A stretch of 64,000 bases of DNA from Knoellia sp. Soil729 (GTDB lineage Bacteria; Actinomycetota; Actinomycetes; Actinomycetales; Dermatophilaceae). Within the stretch, counting starts at the first letter, position 1. Each line of letters begins with the position of its first letter. The notes beneath the pieces were generated by a model. The model did no database searches. It saw nothing but the letters and a program-made list of their open reading frames with translations, and was not told where the DNA came from. A program made the position numbers and the translations under genes. The stretch is from the NCBI RefSeq assembly GCF_001427985.1, contig NZ_LMSA01000001.1, positions 883,164-947,163 of the forward strand. The letters run 5' to 3'. This document shows, piece after piece, positions 40,635 to 48,474 of this stretch.

Positions 40635-42119
40635 ATGCCGACTGCCACGACTGCCGACCCGCGCCAGACCGGGTCCTCCACCCTCGACCGCTACTTCAAG
40701 ATCAGCGAGCGGGGCTCGACGATCGGCCAGGAGGTGCGCGGCGGGGTCGTCACGTTCTTCACCATGGCCTACATCGTCGTGCTCAACCCGCTCATCCTCG
40801 GCTTCGCCAAGGACGTCAACGGGGACTTCCTCGGTGGCGGCAGCGGCGACGGCTCCAACCTTCCGGCCATCGCGGCCGGGACGGCGCTGGTCGCCGGCCT
40901 CCTCACGATCCTCATGGGCGTGGTGGCCAACTTCCCGCTGGCGCTGGCGACCGGACTCGGGCTCAACGCGTTCGTGGCCTTCGCGGTGGCGTCGCAGATG
41001 ACGTGGGCCGACGCCATGGGACTCGTGGTCCTCGAGGGGCTCATCATCCTCGTGCTCGTGCTCACCGGCTTCCGGCAGGCGGTCTTCCACGCCGTGCCCA
41101 GGCAGCTCAAGGTCGCGATCTCGGTGGGCATCGGGCTCTTCATCGCCCTCATCGGGTTCGTCGACGCCGGCTTCGTTCGCCGCACGGCCTCCGGCACCGT
41201 GCCGGTCCAGCTCGGCGTCGACGGCTTCCTCGGCGGCTGGCCGACCTTCGTCTTCGTCGTCGGCCTCATCCTCATCATCGTTCTGTGGGTCCGCAAGGTC
41301 CGCGGCGCCATCCTCATCGCCATCGTCGCGACGACCGTGCTCGCCATCGTCATCGAGGCCATCGCCAAGATCGGGCCCATGGTCGTGGGAGACAAGGTCA
41401 ACCCGACGGGCTGGGGGCTCATCGTCCCCGAGCTGCCCGACAAGGTCATCGACTCCCCGTCGTTCGCCACCGTGGGCGAGTTTTCACTGCTGGGCTCGTT
41501 CCAGTCCGTGGGCGTCGTCTCGGCCGCCCTGCTCATCTTCACCCTCATGCTCGCCGACTTCTTCGACACCATGGGCACGATGACCGCCATCGGCGCCGAG
41601 GCCAACCTCCTCGACGAGGACGGCCTGCCGCCCCACACCGACCGCATCCTCGTCGTCGACTCCCTGGCCGCTGCCGCCGGTGGCGCGGCGGGGGTCTCGT
41701 CCAACACGAGCTACATCGAGTCGGCCTCGGGTGTCGGTGAGGGTGCTCGCACGGGTCTGGCTTCGGTCGTCACGGGCGTGCTGTTCCTCGCCTCGATGGT
41801 CTTCGCACCGCTCATCAAGGTCGTCCCGTCCGAGGCGGCCGTCCCGGCCCTGGTCCTCGTGGGCTTCCTCATGATGCAGCAGGTCAAGGACATCGACTGG
41901 GACGACGTCGAGATCGCGATCCCGGCGTTCCTCACCATCGTGCTCATGCCGTTCACGTACTCGATCACCGCGGGCATCGGCGCCGGCTTCGTCGCCTACG
42001 TCCTCATCAAGATCGTGCGCGGCAAGATCTCGGCGATCCACCCGCTCATGTGGCTGGTCGCCGGGCTGTTCGTGCTCTACTTCGCCATCGACCCCATCAA
42101 GGGCCTCTTCGGCGTCTAA
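40635..42119 (+). CDS. NCS2-family purine permease (AzgA/PbuG type)
   Basis: A 494-aa membrane protein with about twelve to fourteen helices. Family features are RYFKISERGSTIGQEVRGGVVTFFTMAYIVVLNPLIL, FPLALATGLGLNAFVAF, ADFFDTMGTMTAIGAEANLLDEDG, and SSNTSYIESASGVGEGARTGLASVVTG. AzgA-type carriers import hypoxanthine, guanine or adenine with protons. It diverges from marR but appears to have its own leaderless promoter. Confidence 0.93.
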   Translation: MPTATTADPRQTGSSTLDRYFKISERGSTIGQEVRGGVVTFFTMAYIVVLNPLILGFAKDVNGDFLGGGSGDGSNLPAIAAGTALVAGLLTILMGVVANFPLALATGLGLNAFVAFAVASQMTWADAMGLVVLEGLIILVLVLTGFRQAVFHAVPRQLKVAISVGIGLFIALIGFVDAGFVRRTASGTVPVQLGVDGFLGGWPTFVFVVGLILIIVLWVRKVRGAILIAIVATTVLAIVIEAIAKIGPMVVGDKVNPTGWGLIVPELPDKVIDSPSFATVGEFSLLGSFQSVGVVSAALLIFTLMLADFFDTMGTMTAIGAEANLLDEDGLPPHTDRILVVDSLAAAAGGAAGVSSNTSYIESASGVGEGARTGLASVVTGVLFLASMVFAPLIKVVPSEAAVPALVLVGFLMMQQVKDIDWDDVEIAIPAFLTIVLMPFTYSITAGIGAGFVAYVLIKIVRGKISAIHPLMWLVAGLFVLYFAIDPIKGLFGV

Positions 42120-42141
42120 ATCATCCACTTATTGGGGGCAG

Positions 42142-42408
42142 TCAGGCATCGTGGGCGTTGCCGCGGCCACGACGGACATAGAGCAGCCCGACGGTGCCGA
42201 GCACGAGCCCGGCCACGCAGGCCCAGGGCCACCAGGACCGGTCCCCCTCATGCAGCGCCGGCACGACGAGCGTGGCCAGGAGCGCCACCGCCCAGATGGC
42301 CAGCCCGATCTCGATGATCCGCTGGGTCGGGACCTGGAGCGCGGCCAGCTCCTCCGGCTCGACGTCGCTCTCGCGCGTCCTCTCGGCGTCGCCCAGGGGC
42401 TCGGTCAT
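42142..42408 (-). CDS. DUF2530 small membrane protein
   Basis: An 88-aa protein with two membrane helices (IIEIGLAIWAVALLATLVVPAL and WWPWACVAGLVLGTVGLLYVRR) and the intervening HEGDRSW, matching DUF2530. Function unknown. It lies six bases after the DUF3027 gene on the same strand, completing a cold-shock - DUF3027 - DUF2530 run. Confidence 0.85.
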   Translation of the reverse strand: MTEPLGDAERTRESDVEPEELAALQVPTQRIIEIGLAIWAVALLATLVVPALHEGDRSWWPWACVAGLVLGTVGLLYVRRGRGNAHDA

Positions 42409-42414
42409 GACGGG

Positions 42415-43152
42415 TCAGACCCGCTCGAGCTCGTTGTCGTCGAGCACGATGGGCGCGATCACCTCGGGCTCGGGAGCCTGCATGTCCACCTCGGAGTGTG
42501 CGCCGCACCCGTGGTCAATGCTCACGACGCGACCGTCGGAGGGCGACCAGGCGTTGGCGCACACGCCGAAAAAATCCCGCAGGGCACCCGCCATCGGCAC
42601 GAAGAAGCCGCACGACGAGCAGGGTGCGGGAGCCTTCTGGGCCACCGGCGCGTTGGGTCCGTGGTCACCCTCGTACCACCGTTGCGCGGCGGCCGCGCGG
42701 CCCTCTGCGGACAGCACGCGGGGACGGCCGAGGCCGAGCTCCCACTGCGCCATCTGGTCGACGTCCTCGTCACCGGTGGCCTCGAACCCGGCCTCGAGCA
42801 ACGGGTCGTCGTCGATCTTGGGGGTGACGTCGCCGGGTCCGACGTCTCCGGGAGCCAGCCGGTCGGCATACGGAAGCCACTCCGGTGACAACAGCGCGCC
42901 GTCACCCGGGACGAGGTTGGTCTCGCACACGGTGACGGTCTTGGAGCGCGGCACGCGCGCGACGGTGATCGCCCAGCGCCAACCGGGATACGCCGCGGCC
43001 GTGCACGTGAAGTAGTGCGTGGCGAGGCGGTCCTCGACCATCTCCATGCCGAGGTGGTCGCCGACGGTGCCGGACTCGGCGATGGACTCGGCGGCCTCAC
43101 GGGCGAGGTCGAGGGCTGCGCGCAGCGTCGGGTCGGGCTTGACGGCCGCCAT
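42415..43152 (-). CDS. DUF3027 family protein
   Basis: A 245-aa soluble protein of the actinobacterial DUF3027 family: ALDLAREAAESIAESGTVGDHLGMEMVEDRLATHYFTCTAAAYPGWRWAITVARVPRSKTVTVCETNLVPGDGALLSPEW-type sequence, and a C-terminal cysteine cluster (APCSSCGFFVPMAG, FGVCANAWSPSDG, DHGCGAHSEVD) that may bind zinc. Function unknown. Its ATG overlaps the cold-shock gene stop (TGATG). Confidence 0.85.
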   Translation of the reverse strand: MAAVKPDPTLRAALDLAREAAESIAESGTVGDHLGMEMVEDRLATHYFTCTAAAYPGWRWAITVARVPRSKTVTVCETNLVPGDGALLSPEWLPYADRLAPGDVGPGDVTPKIDDDPLLEAGFEATGDEDVDQMAQWELGLGRPRVLSAEGRAAAAQRWYEGDHGPNAPVAQKAPAPCSSCGFFVPMAGALRDFFGVCANAWSPSDGRVVSIDHGCGAHSEVDMQAPEPEVIAPIVLDDNELERV

Positions 43153-43556
43153 CAGACGTCGAGGTCGTCGGCGACGGCTCGCAGCACCTGGGCGACCTTG
43201 CCGCCGTGACCGCGGTCGGGGTAGTGCCCCCGCCGCAACGAGCTCTGCACCGAGTCGAGAAGGGTGATGAGGTCCTCGACGATGACGACCATGTCCTCGG
43301 CCGGCTTGCGGTCGCGCACCTTGCGGTTGGCGGTCACGCTCGCGGCGGGCTCGAGCAGGCGCACGGACAGCGCCTGGGCGCCACGGCGTCCCTCGACGAT
43401 CCCGAACTCGATGCGCGCGCCGTTCTTGAGCGACGTCACGCCCTCGGGCAGCGCGCTGGAGGGCACGAAGACGTCGCCACCCTCGGTGGGGTCGTCGGTG
43501 GACACGAACCCGAAGCCCTTGTCGGAGTCGTAGAACTTCACCTTGCCAGTCGGCAC
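43152..43556 (-). CDS. Cold-shock protein with C-terminal helical extension
   Basis: A 134-aa protein. Residues 1-70 form a cold-shock domain (GKVKFYDSDKGFGFVSTDD with RNP1, GDVFVPSSAL with RNP2). Unlike the common 67-aa CspA it carries about 60 extra residues (KPAEDMVVIVEDLITLLDSV, SSLRRGHYPDRGHGGKVAQV), probably helical. AGAGGTG lies about five bases before the GTG at 43556. It is translationally coupled to DUF3027, a pairing also known from other actinobacteria. It likely binds single-stranded RNA or DNA. Confidence 0.87.
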   Translation of the reverse strand: MPTGKVKFYDSDKGFGFVSTDDPTEGGDVFVPSSALPEGVTSLKNGARIEFGIVEGRRGAQALSVRLLEPAASVTANRKVRDRKPAEDMVVIVEDLITLLDSVQSSLRRGHYPDRGHGGKVAQVLRAVADDLDV

Positions 43557-43688
43557 GGGGCACCTCTGTGGTTGCTTTGGGGGGTCCGGAGTGCGGGCAT
43601 CGCACCTCCGGGCTAACGCAGACAGGCTATCTCGGACGAGGTATGCCGTGCGCACGCCTTTCGCGCACTCCGCTGCGGCCGACCGGAC

Positions 43689-43737
43689 GGAACCTTGGGG
43701 TCGGGAGGGTTCGGTTCCCTCCGGACGCCAAGGTTCC
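43689..43737. repeat. Two-tier hairpin in the divergent cold-shock/MFS gap
   Basis: GGAACCTTGG (43689-43698) pairs with CCAAGGTTCC (43728-43737); inside, GGAGGG pairs with CCCTCC. The structure lies about 70 bases before the MFS start and 130 bases before the cold-shock gene. It could be an operator or an RNA structure; I do not recognise it. Confidence 0.55.
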
Positions 43738-43796
43738 CGCAGGGGGAGCGAAAGTTGAGGCGGGGAAGTCGGTTGGTCGAGGTCGGTGCCCACTGG

Positions 43797-43802
43797 GAGA
43801 GT
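43797..43802 (+). promoter_or_regulatory. -10-like element of the MFS gene at 43809
   Basis: GAGAGT lies six bases before the GTG at 43809; together with the next bases it forms GGGAGA-GT-TCTCCC. The frame is open upstream, so this decides the start. Confidence 0.4.
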
Positions 43803-43808
43803 TCTCCC

Positions 43809-45077
43809 GTGAGCACGACGACCGAGCGGCCCAGGGTGAGCCTGCGACAGTTCTGGACCGACCTCCCGGCACCGGGTCGGTGGCTGCTGTCGACGGTGGC
43901 GGTCCAGACGCTCGGGCGCGGCCTGACCCTGCCCTTCACGGTGATCTACATCCACGAGCTCCGGGGCATCAGCCTGTCCACCGCCGGCACCCTCCTCGCC
44001 CTCATCGCGGGGGTGGCCCTGGCCGTCACCGGGCCCGGTGGCGCGCTGACCGACCGCATCGGCGCCCGGCGCATGCTCGTCGCGGGCACGTCCGCCCAGC
44101 TCGTCGGCTGCATCGTCCTCGCCTTCGCGACGACGGTCCCCGTCTTCGTCGTGGGCTTCGTCCTCCTCGGGTTCAACTTCGGAGTCTCCTGGCCGGCCTT
44201 CAACGCGCTCATCGCGTCGGTGGTGACCGGTCCGCTGCGCCAGCAGTACTTCGGGGTCAACTTCGCCCTCGTCAACCTCGGCATCGGGGTGGGCGGCATC
44301 GTCGGCGGGGTGTTCGTCGACGTGCACGAGCCCCTCACCTTCACGCTCATCTTCCTGGCGGACGCGGTGAGCATGCTCGTTCCCATCGGCCTGCTGCTCG
44401 GGCCGTTGCGCCACGTGCACGGCCGAGCCGAGCGCCCCGCCGATGCTGCCACGGTCGGCTACCTCGACCTGCTGCGCCGCCCGCCGGTGCTGTGGCTGAC
44501 CTTCGTCACCTTCCTGTGCACGTTCATCGGCTATGGCCAGATCGAGTCGGGCTTCCCCGCGTTCTCACGCCAGGTCGGTGGGGTGTCCACCGGCACCATC
44601 GGCCTCGCGTTCGCCGTCAACACCGTCGTCATCGTCGCGATGCAGTTCGCGGTCCTCAAGCTCGTCACCGGTCGCCGGCGCACCCGCGTGCTGCTCGTCA
44701 TGGTGGCGGTGTGGCTCACGTCCTGGATCGTGCTGTCAGCGGCCGGCCTGCGGCCGTCGACCCTCGCCGCCACGGTCGCGGTCGTGGGCTTCATGGCGGT
44801 GTTCGGCTTCGGCGAGATCTTCATGCAGATCGCCATCCCGGCCATCACCAACGACATGGCCGACGACCACATCCGTGGCCGGGCCAACGCGGTCAACGCC
44901 GGCGCCTTCCAGGGCGGGGCCATCCTCGGGCCGATCGTCTCCGGCATCCTCCTGGACCGCGGCCTGGGCGCTGTCTTCATCGGGGCGATGCTCGCCGGGC
45001 TCCTCGTCATGGCGGCCGGGATCCTCGCCCTCGAGCGTCACCTCACGCCGGTCGAGAACGGCGTCACCTCGGGCTGA
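43809..45077 (+). CDS. MFS transporter
   Basis: A 422-aa membrane protein with about twelve helices: GRWLLSTVAVQTLGRGLTLPFTVIYIHELRG, GPGGALTDRIGARRML (loop 2-3 signature), FGVSWPAFNALIASVV, FGFGEIFMQIAIPAITNDMADDHIRGRANAVN. The pattern resembles sugar-efflux or drug-efflux MFS proteins; substrate unknown. It overlaps the convergent aldose epimerase gene by 14 bases. Confidence 0.85.
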   Translation: MSTTTERPRVSLRQFWTDLPAPGRWLLSTVAVQTLGRGLTLPFTVIYIHELRGISLSTAGTLLALIAGVALAVTGPGGALTDRIGARRMLVAGTSAQLVGCIVLAFATTVPVFVVGFVLLGFNFGVSWPAFNALIASVVTGPLRQQYFGVNFALVNLGIGVGGIVGGVFVDVHEPLTFTLIFLADAVSMLVPIGLLLGPLRHVHGRAERPADAATVGYLDLLRRPPVLWLTFVTFLCTFIGYGQIESGFPAFSRQVGGVSTGTIGLAFAVNTVVIVAMQFAVLKLVTGRRRTRVLLVMVAVWLTSWIVLSAAGLRPSTLAATVAVVGFMAVFGFGEIFMQIAIPAITNDMADDHIRGRANAVNAGAFQGGAILGPIVSGILLDRGLGAVFIGAMLAGLLVMAAGILALERHLTPVENGVTSG

Positions 45078-45984
45078 TCCCCCACGTGCCGGTCCAGCTC
45101 TGCCCCGGCGGGAGCTCGACCAGTGAGTCGCCGGAGTTGAAGGCGTCGGGCGGGCACGACATCGGCTCGACCGCGATGCCGTGCTCCCCCGGCTGCCCGG
45201 CCTCCGCCTTGCCCGAGAACACCTGCGCCCACGGCAACGACTCAGCCTCCGCCCACACGTCCACGACCGGGCGTCCCGGAGCGGCCACCGTGACCGTCCA
45301 CCGTCCGTCGACGACCTCCAGATCCCGGTATGCCGTGTCGAGACGCCGCTCCCCGATCGCCCGGGACTGACGGAAGTCGAACGGCGAGCCCGCGACCGGG
45401 CTGGTGCCGGTCGGGATGAGCTTCTCGTCGACGTCGACGTACGCGGCGCCGGGCACCGTCACCTCGACCTCACCCACGGGCACGTCACCGATCGCAATGT
45501 AGGGATGGGCGCCATAACCGAACGGAGCGGTGCCCTCCCCCACGTTCGTCACGCGGACGGTGACGGTCAGGCCGTCAGCGGACACGGCATACGTGGTCGT
45601 GGACTCGAGGTGCCAGTCCCAGCCCGGCTGCGGGAAGAGTCGATGAGCCACCGTGAGCGACGAGTCCGTGCGTTCGGCCAGGCGCCAGGGTGCCCAGCGG
45701 ACGAGGCCGTGGCTGGCATTGCCGAGGTCGACCTCGGTGAGGGGCAGCTGGTGCTCCACGCCGTCGTAGGAGTAGCGGCCGTCACGGATCCGGTTGGGCC
45801 ACGGGATGAGCTGCTGCCCGCGACCGCTCGTGCACGGTGAGTCCACCTCGTAGCCCGCGAGGATGTCGACGCCGTCACGCGTCCACGTGCGCAGCCCGCC
45901 ACCGACCTCCACGACCGTGAGCACGTCGGGGCCTGCGGAGAGGTGCCACTGCTCGCCGGTGGGGGACGTCGCGCGTGAGGTCAT
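45064..45984 (-). CDS. Aldose 1-epimerase family protein
   Basis: A 306-aa galactose-mutarotase-fold enzyme. Features are GGLRTWTRDGVDILAGY, QQLIPWPNRIRDGRYSYDG, GNASHGLVRWAPW (catalytic His), FGYGAHPYI (second His) and CPPDAFNSGDSLVELPPGQSWTGTW (catalytic Glu is expected in the VEPMSCPPDAF region). It interconverts alpha and beta sugar anomers. TAGATT lies seven bases before the ATG at 45984, so the transcript is probably leaderless; the frame stays open upstream without similarity. Confidence 0.9.
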   Translation of the reverse strand: MTSRATSPTGEQWHLSAGPDVLTVVEVGGGLRTWTRDGVDILAGYEVDSPCTSGRGQQLIPWPNRIRDGRYSYDGVEHQLPLTEVDLGNASHGLVRWAPWRLAERTDSSLTVAHRLFPQPGWDWHLESTTTYAVSADGLTVTVRVTNVGEGTAPFGYGAHPYIAIGDVPVGEVEVTVPGAAYVDVDEKLIPTGTSPVAGSPFDFRQSRAIGERRLDTAYRDLEVVDGRWTVTVAAPGRPVVDVWAEAESLPWAQVFSGKAEAGQPGEHGIAVEPMSCPPDAFNSGDSLVELPPGQSWTGTWGISPR

Positions 45985-45991
45985 GGCCGCG

Positions 45992-46032
45992 AATCTACGC
46001 GGCACGTAGGGGCGCTGGTGGGGACGTACTGT
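45992..46032. promoter_or_regulatory. Divergent leaderless promoters, epimerase and XPB-N genes
   Basis: Minus strand TAGATT (45992-45997) precedes the epimerase ATG by seven bases. Plus strand TACTGT (46027-46032) precedes the GTG at 46039 by six bases. Confidence 0.55.
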
Positions 46033-46038
46033 AGGGAA

Positions 46039-48324
46039 GTGCTGCCCGAGTCCCCTCCCCCGATCCGTTCGCTCGCCGATGACATCAGGGGCCGCTCCGA
46101 CGAGGAGCTCACGGCCCTGCTCGCAGCCCGGCCCGACCTCGCCCGCCCGGCACCCAGCGACCTCACCGCCCTCGCCTCGCGCAGCTCGACGCGTGCCAGC
46201 ACCGCACGCGCCGTCGACGGCCTCGACACCGCCCACCTGCTGGCCCTCGAAGCCGCTGCCGTCGGCGGAGAGTCAGTCACCCCCACGGCCCTCGCTCGGC
46301 TCCTGGATGGGGCCGACGTGGACCTCGTCGAGTCGCTCCTCGACGACCTCTGGCGGCTCGGCCTGGTCTGGCGGGCGCCGCAGGGGCTCGTCGTCACGCG
46401 CACGGTGGTCGACGTCCTCGGCGAGAGTGTTGCCGGCCTCGGGTTGCCCGCCGACGACCTGCCCGGTCCTGCCGCCGCCGATGACGAGACGCTGCGTGCC
46501 GAGATCGCCACCGCACCGCCGCGTGCCCGCGCCATCCTCGACCGCCTTGCCTGGGGACCACCGGTGGGCATCGTGCCGGCCGACGACGCCCCCGGCCGCC
46601 GCGGACCCTCGGACGACGGCGCCCGCTGGCTGGTCGCGCACGGCCTCGTGCGAGCCATCGCCGCCGACCAGGTCGCGCTGCCCCGCGAGGTGTCGATGGT
46701 GCTGCGCGACGGGCGTGTGCACCGTCAGCCGCGGCTCGACCCACCGGAGCTCGCCGGGGTCACCCGCCAGGTCGAGCAGGTCGACGCCGCCGCGGGGGCG
46801 TCCGCCAGCGAGGTGCTCGCCCTCCTCGACGAGCTCCTCGACTCGTGGTCGCAGAACCCTCCCCGGGTCCTGCGCACCGGAGGCCTCGCGGTCCGGGACC
46901 TCAAGGCCGCGGCGGCCCAGCTCGACACGTCGCCGGAGCACACGGCATACCTCGTCGAGCTCGCCCTCATCGCCGACCTCGTCGCCGACGACGGCGAGGT
47001 CGACCCCCACTGGGTGCCGACCGCCGAGTACGACATCTGGCAGACCGAGCCCGGCGGTGAGCGGTGGGCCCGCCTGGCCCTGGCCTGGTTGACGACGACG
47101 CGGGCACCGCACCGGGTGGGCAGCCGCACCGACGCCGCGGCCGTCATCAACGCGCTGGGTCCTGACGGGCAGTGGCCACCGATCCGCACCCTGCGCCGGG
47201 GCGTCCTCGACCTGCTCGCGGGCGTGCAGGAGGGTGTCGCGGCCTCTGCCACGGACGTCGCCGAGGCCGTGCGCTGGCGCCGTCCACGCCGCGTGCCCCG
47301 CACCCTCGACGCGGTGGTCGCCGCCGTGCTGCGCGAGGCCTCCTGGCTCGGGGTGACCGGTCACGGCGCCCTCAGCGTCGGCGGCCGCGCGCTGCTCGCC
47401 AGCGAAGGCGATGTTCAGGCGCTCGCCGAGTCCATCCACCCGCACTTGCCCGCACCCGTCGACGCCGTGCTGCTCCAGGCAGACCTGACCGCCATCGCCC
47501 CCGGACCCGTCACTGGCTCGCTCGCGGCGTTCCTGCGGCTCGTGGCCGACGTCGAGTCGCGTGGCGGAGCGACGGTGCACCGCTTCAGCGAGGACTCGAT
47601 CCGCCGCTGCCTCGACACGGGCTGGACCGGAGAGGACATCCTCGCCGGGCTGCGTGACGCCAGCAGCACCCCCGTGCCGCAGCCACTCGAGTACCTCGTG
47701 CGTGACGTCGCCCGCCGCCACGGCACCATCCGGGTGCGAGGGGTGAGCTCGGTGATCCGCAGTGAGGACGAGGGCGGCCTCGACGTCATGCTCGCCCACC
47801 GCAAGCTCGCCGCCCTGCAGCTGCGACGCATCGCGCCGACCGTCCTCACCTCCCCCGTCGGCCCCGAGGTCGTGCTCGAGATGCTGCGTGAGGAGGGGTT
47901 CGCGCCCGTCCCCGAGTCGGCCTCCGGCACCGTGACCGTGCCGACCCGGCCGGCGCGCCGGGCAGTGAGACAGCGCGCGGTGGACCCGGCGCTCGTCCAG
48001 CTGATGGATGAGGCCCAGCTCGGCTCCCTCATCGCCGGCCTGCGCGCGGCCGAGGCCCACGCGCGCACCCGCGCGCCGATGACGATGGACGGCCGCACGG
48101 GTCCGGCGATCCCGGCCAACGACCCCACGACGTCGATGGCCGTGCTGCGCGAGGCCATCGCCGACGGACGGCCAGCGTGGCTGGGCTACTCCGACGGCAT
48201 CGGGCGCACCCAGCGGCTGCTCTTCTACCCCGAACGCATCGACGGAGGACGGGTCACGGGCGTCTCGGACGGGGTCACCCGCACGCTCTCGATCCACCGC
48301 ATCACCGGCGTCGTCCCCGACTGA
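46039..48324 (+). CDS. Helicase-associated protein with XPB/Ssl2-like N-terminal domain
   Basis: A 761-aa protein. The N-terminal 150 residues (SDEELTALLAARPDLARPAPSDLTALASRSSTRASTARAVDGLD) and winged-helix-like repeats fit actinobacterial helicase-C-terminal/XPB-Ssl2-N proteins; the C-terminal part (DPALVQLMDEAQLGSLIAGL, AIADGRPAWLGYSDGIGRTQRLLFYPERIDGGRVTGVSDGVTRTLSIHRITG) resembles a WYL-type domain. No ATPase motif is present. In mycobacteria the homologue lies next to XPB helicase; here XPB is 1.9 kb away with two genes between. A role in DNA repair together with XPB is inferred. Confidence 0.82.
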   Translation: MLPESPPPIRSLADDIRGRSDEELTALLAARPDLARPAPSDLTALASRSSTRASTARAVDGLDTAHLLALEAAAVGGESVTPTALARLLDGADVDLVESLLDDLWRLGLVWRAPQGLVVTRTVVDVLGESVAGLGLPADDLPGPAAADDETLRAEIATAPPRARAILDRLAWGPPVGIVPADDAPGRRGPSDDGARWLVAHGLVRAIAADQVALPREVSMVLRDGRVHRQPRLDPPELAGVTRQVEQVDAAAGASASEVLALLDELLDSWSQNPPRVLRTGGLAVRDLKAAAAQLDTSPEHTAYLVELALIADLVADDGEVDPHWVPTAEYDIWQTEPGGERWARLALAWLTTTRAPHRVGSRTDAAAVINALGPDGQWPPIRTLRRGVLDLLAGVQEGVAASATDVAEAVRWRRPRRVPRTLDAVVAAVLREASWLGVTGHGALSVGGRALLASEGDVQALAESIHPHLPAPVDAVLLQADLTAIAPGPVTGSLAAFLRLVADVESRGGATVHRFSEDSIRRCLDTGWTGEDILAGLRDASSTPVPQPLEYLVRDVARRHGTIRVRGVSSVIRSEDEGGLDVMLAHRKLAALQLRRIAPTVLTSPVGPEVVLEMLREEGFAPVPESASGTVTVPTRPARRAVRQRAVDPALVQLMDEAQLGSLIAGLRAAEAHARTRAPMTMDGRTGPAIPANDPTTSMAVLREAIADGRPAWLGYSDGIGRTQRLLFYPERIDGGRVTGVSDGVTRTLSIHRITGVVPD

Positions 48325-48355
48325 CCCCGCCGCGTTCAGCGGACCACGGGGTCAG
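48321..48355 (+). terminator. Terminator overlapping the stop of the XPB-N gene
   Basis: CTGACCCCG (48321-48329) pairs with CGGGGTCAG (48347-48355); inside, CCGC pairs with GCGG. The left arm contains the TGA stop codon. Confidence 0.6.
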
Positions 48356-48364
48356 GGTCGGCTG

Positions 48365-48423
48365 AGATGTGGCGAGGCGTGCGTTCGCGACGAAGGAGCG
48401 ACTGAGCGCGCCTCACCACATCA
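48365..48423. repeat. Structured stem-loop element with conserved GACGAAGGA loop, copy 2
   Basis: Outer arms 48366-48382 and 48406-48422 pair with one mismatch and one wobble. Inside, TCGC-GACGAAGGA-GCGA forms the small stem, a compensatory change relative to TTGC/GCAA in copy 1 at 38599-38657. Confidence 0.65.
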
Positions 48424-48445
48424 CATCCGGCCGTGTTCAGCAGAC

Positions 48446-48474
48446 CGCAGGCTGGCCGAACGGGCAATCAGTCG
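48446..48474. repeat. Degenerate half copy (C) of the TGCSCGTTGGG repeat family
   Basis: CGAACGGGCAATCAGTCGG matches the right arm of copy B (CCAACGCGCAATCAGTGGG) in 16 of 19 positions, but no left arm is found. It reaches into the end of the convergent HMG-CoA lyase gene. Confidence 0.5.

Noticed and set aside
46273-48297. 674-codon minus-strand frame opposite the XPB-N gene
   Set aside because: Shadow of the XPB-N gene, no recognisable domains.
38609-48450. Shared peptide AFATKEQLSA/AFATKERLSA in frames near 38.6 and 48.4 kb
   Set aside because: The similarity comes from the structured DNA element at both sites; the two frames share nothing else and shadow other genes.
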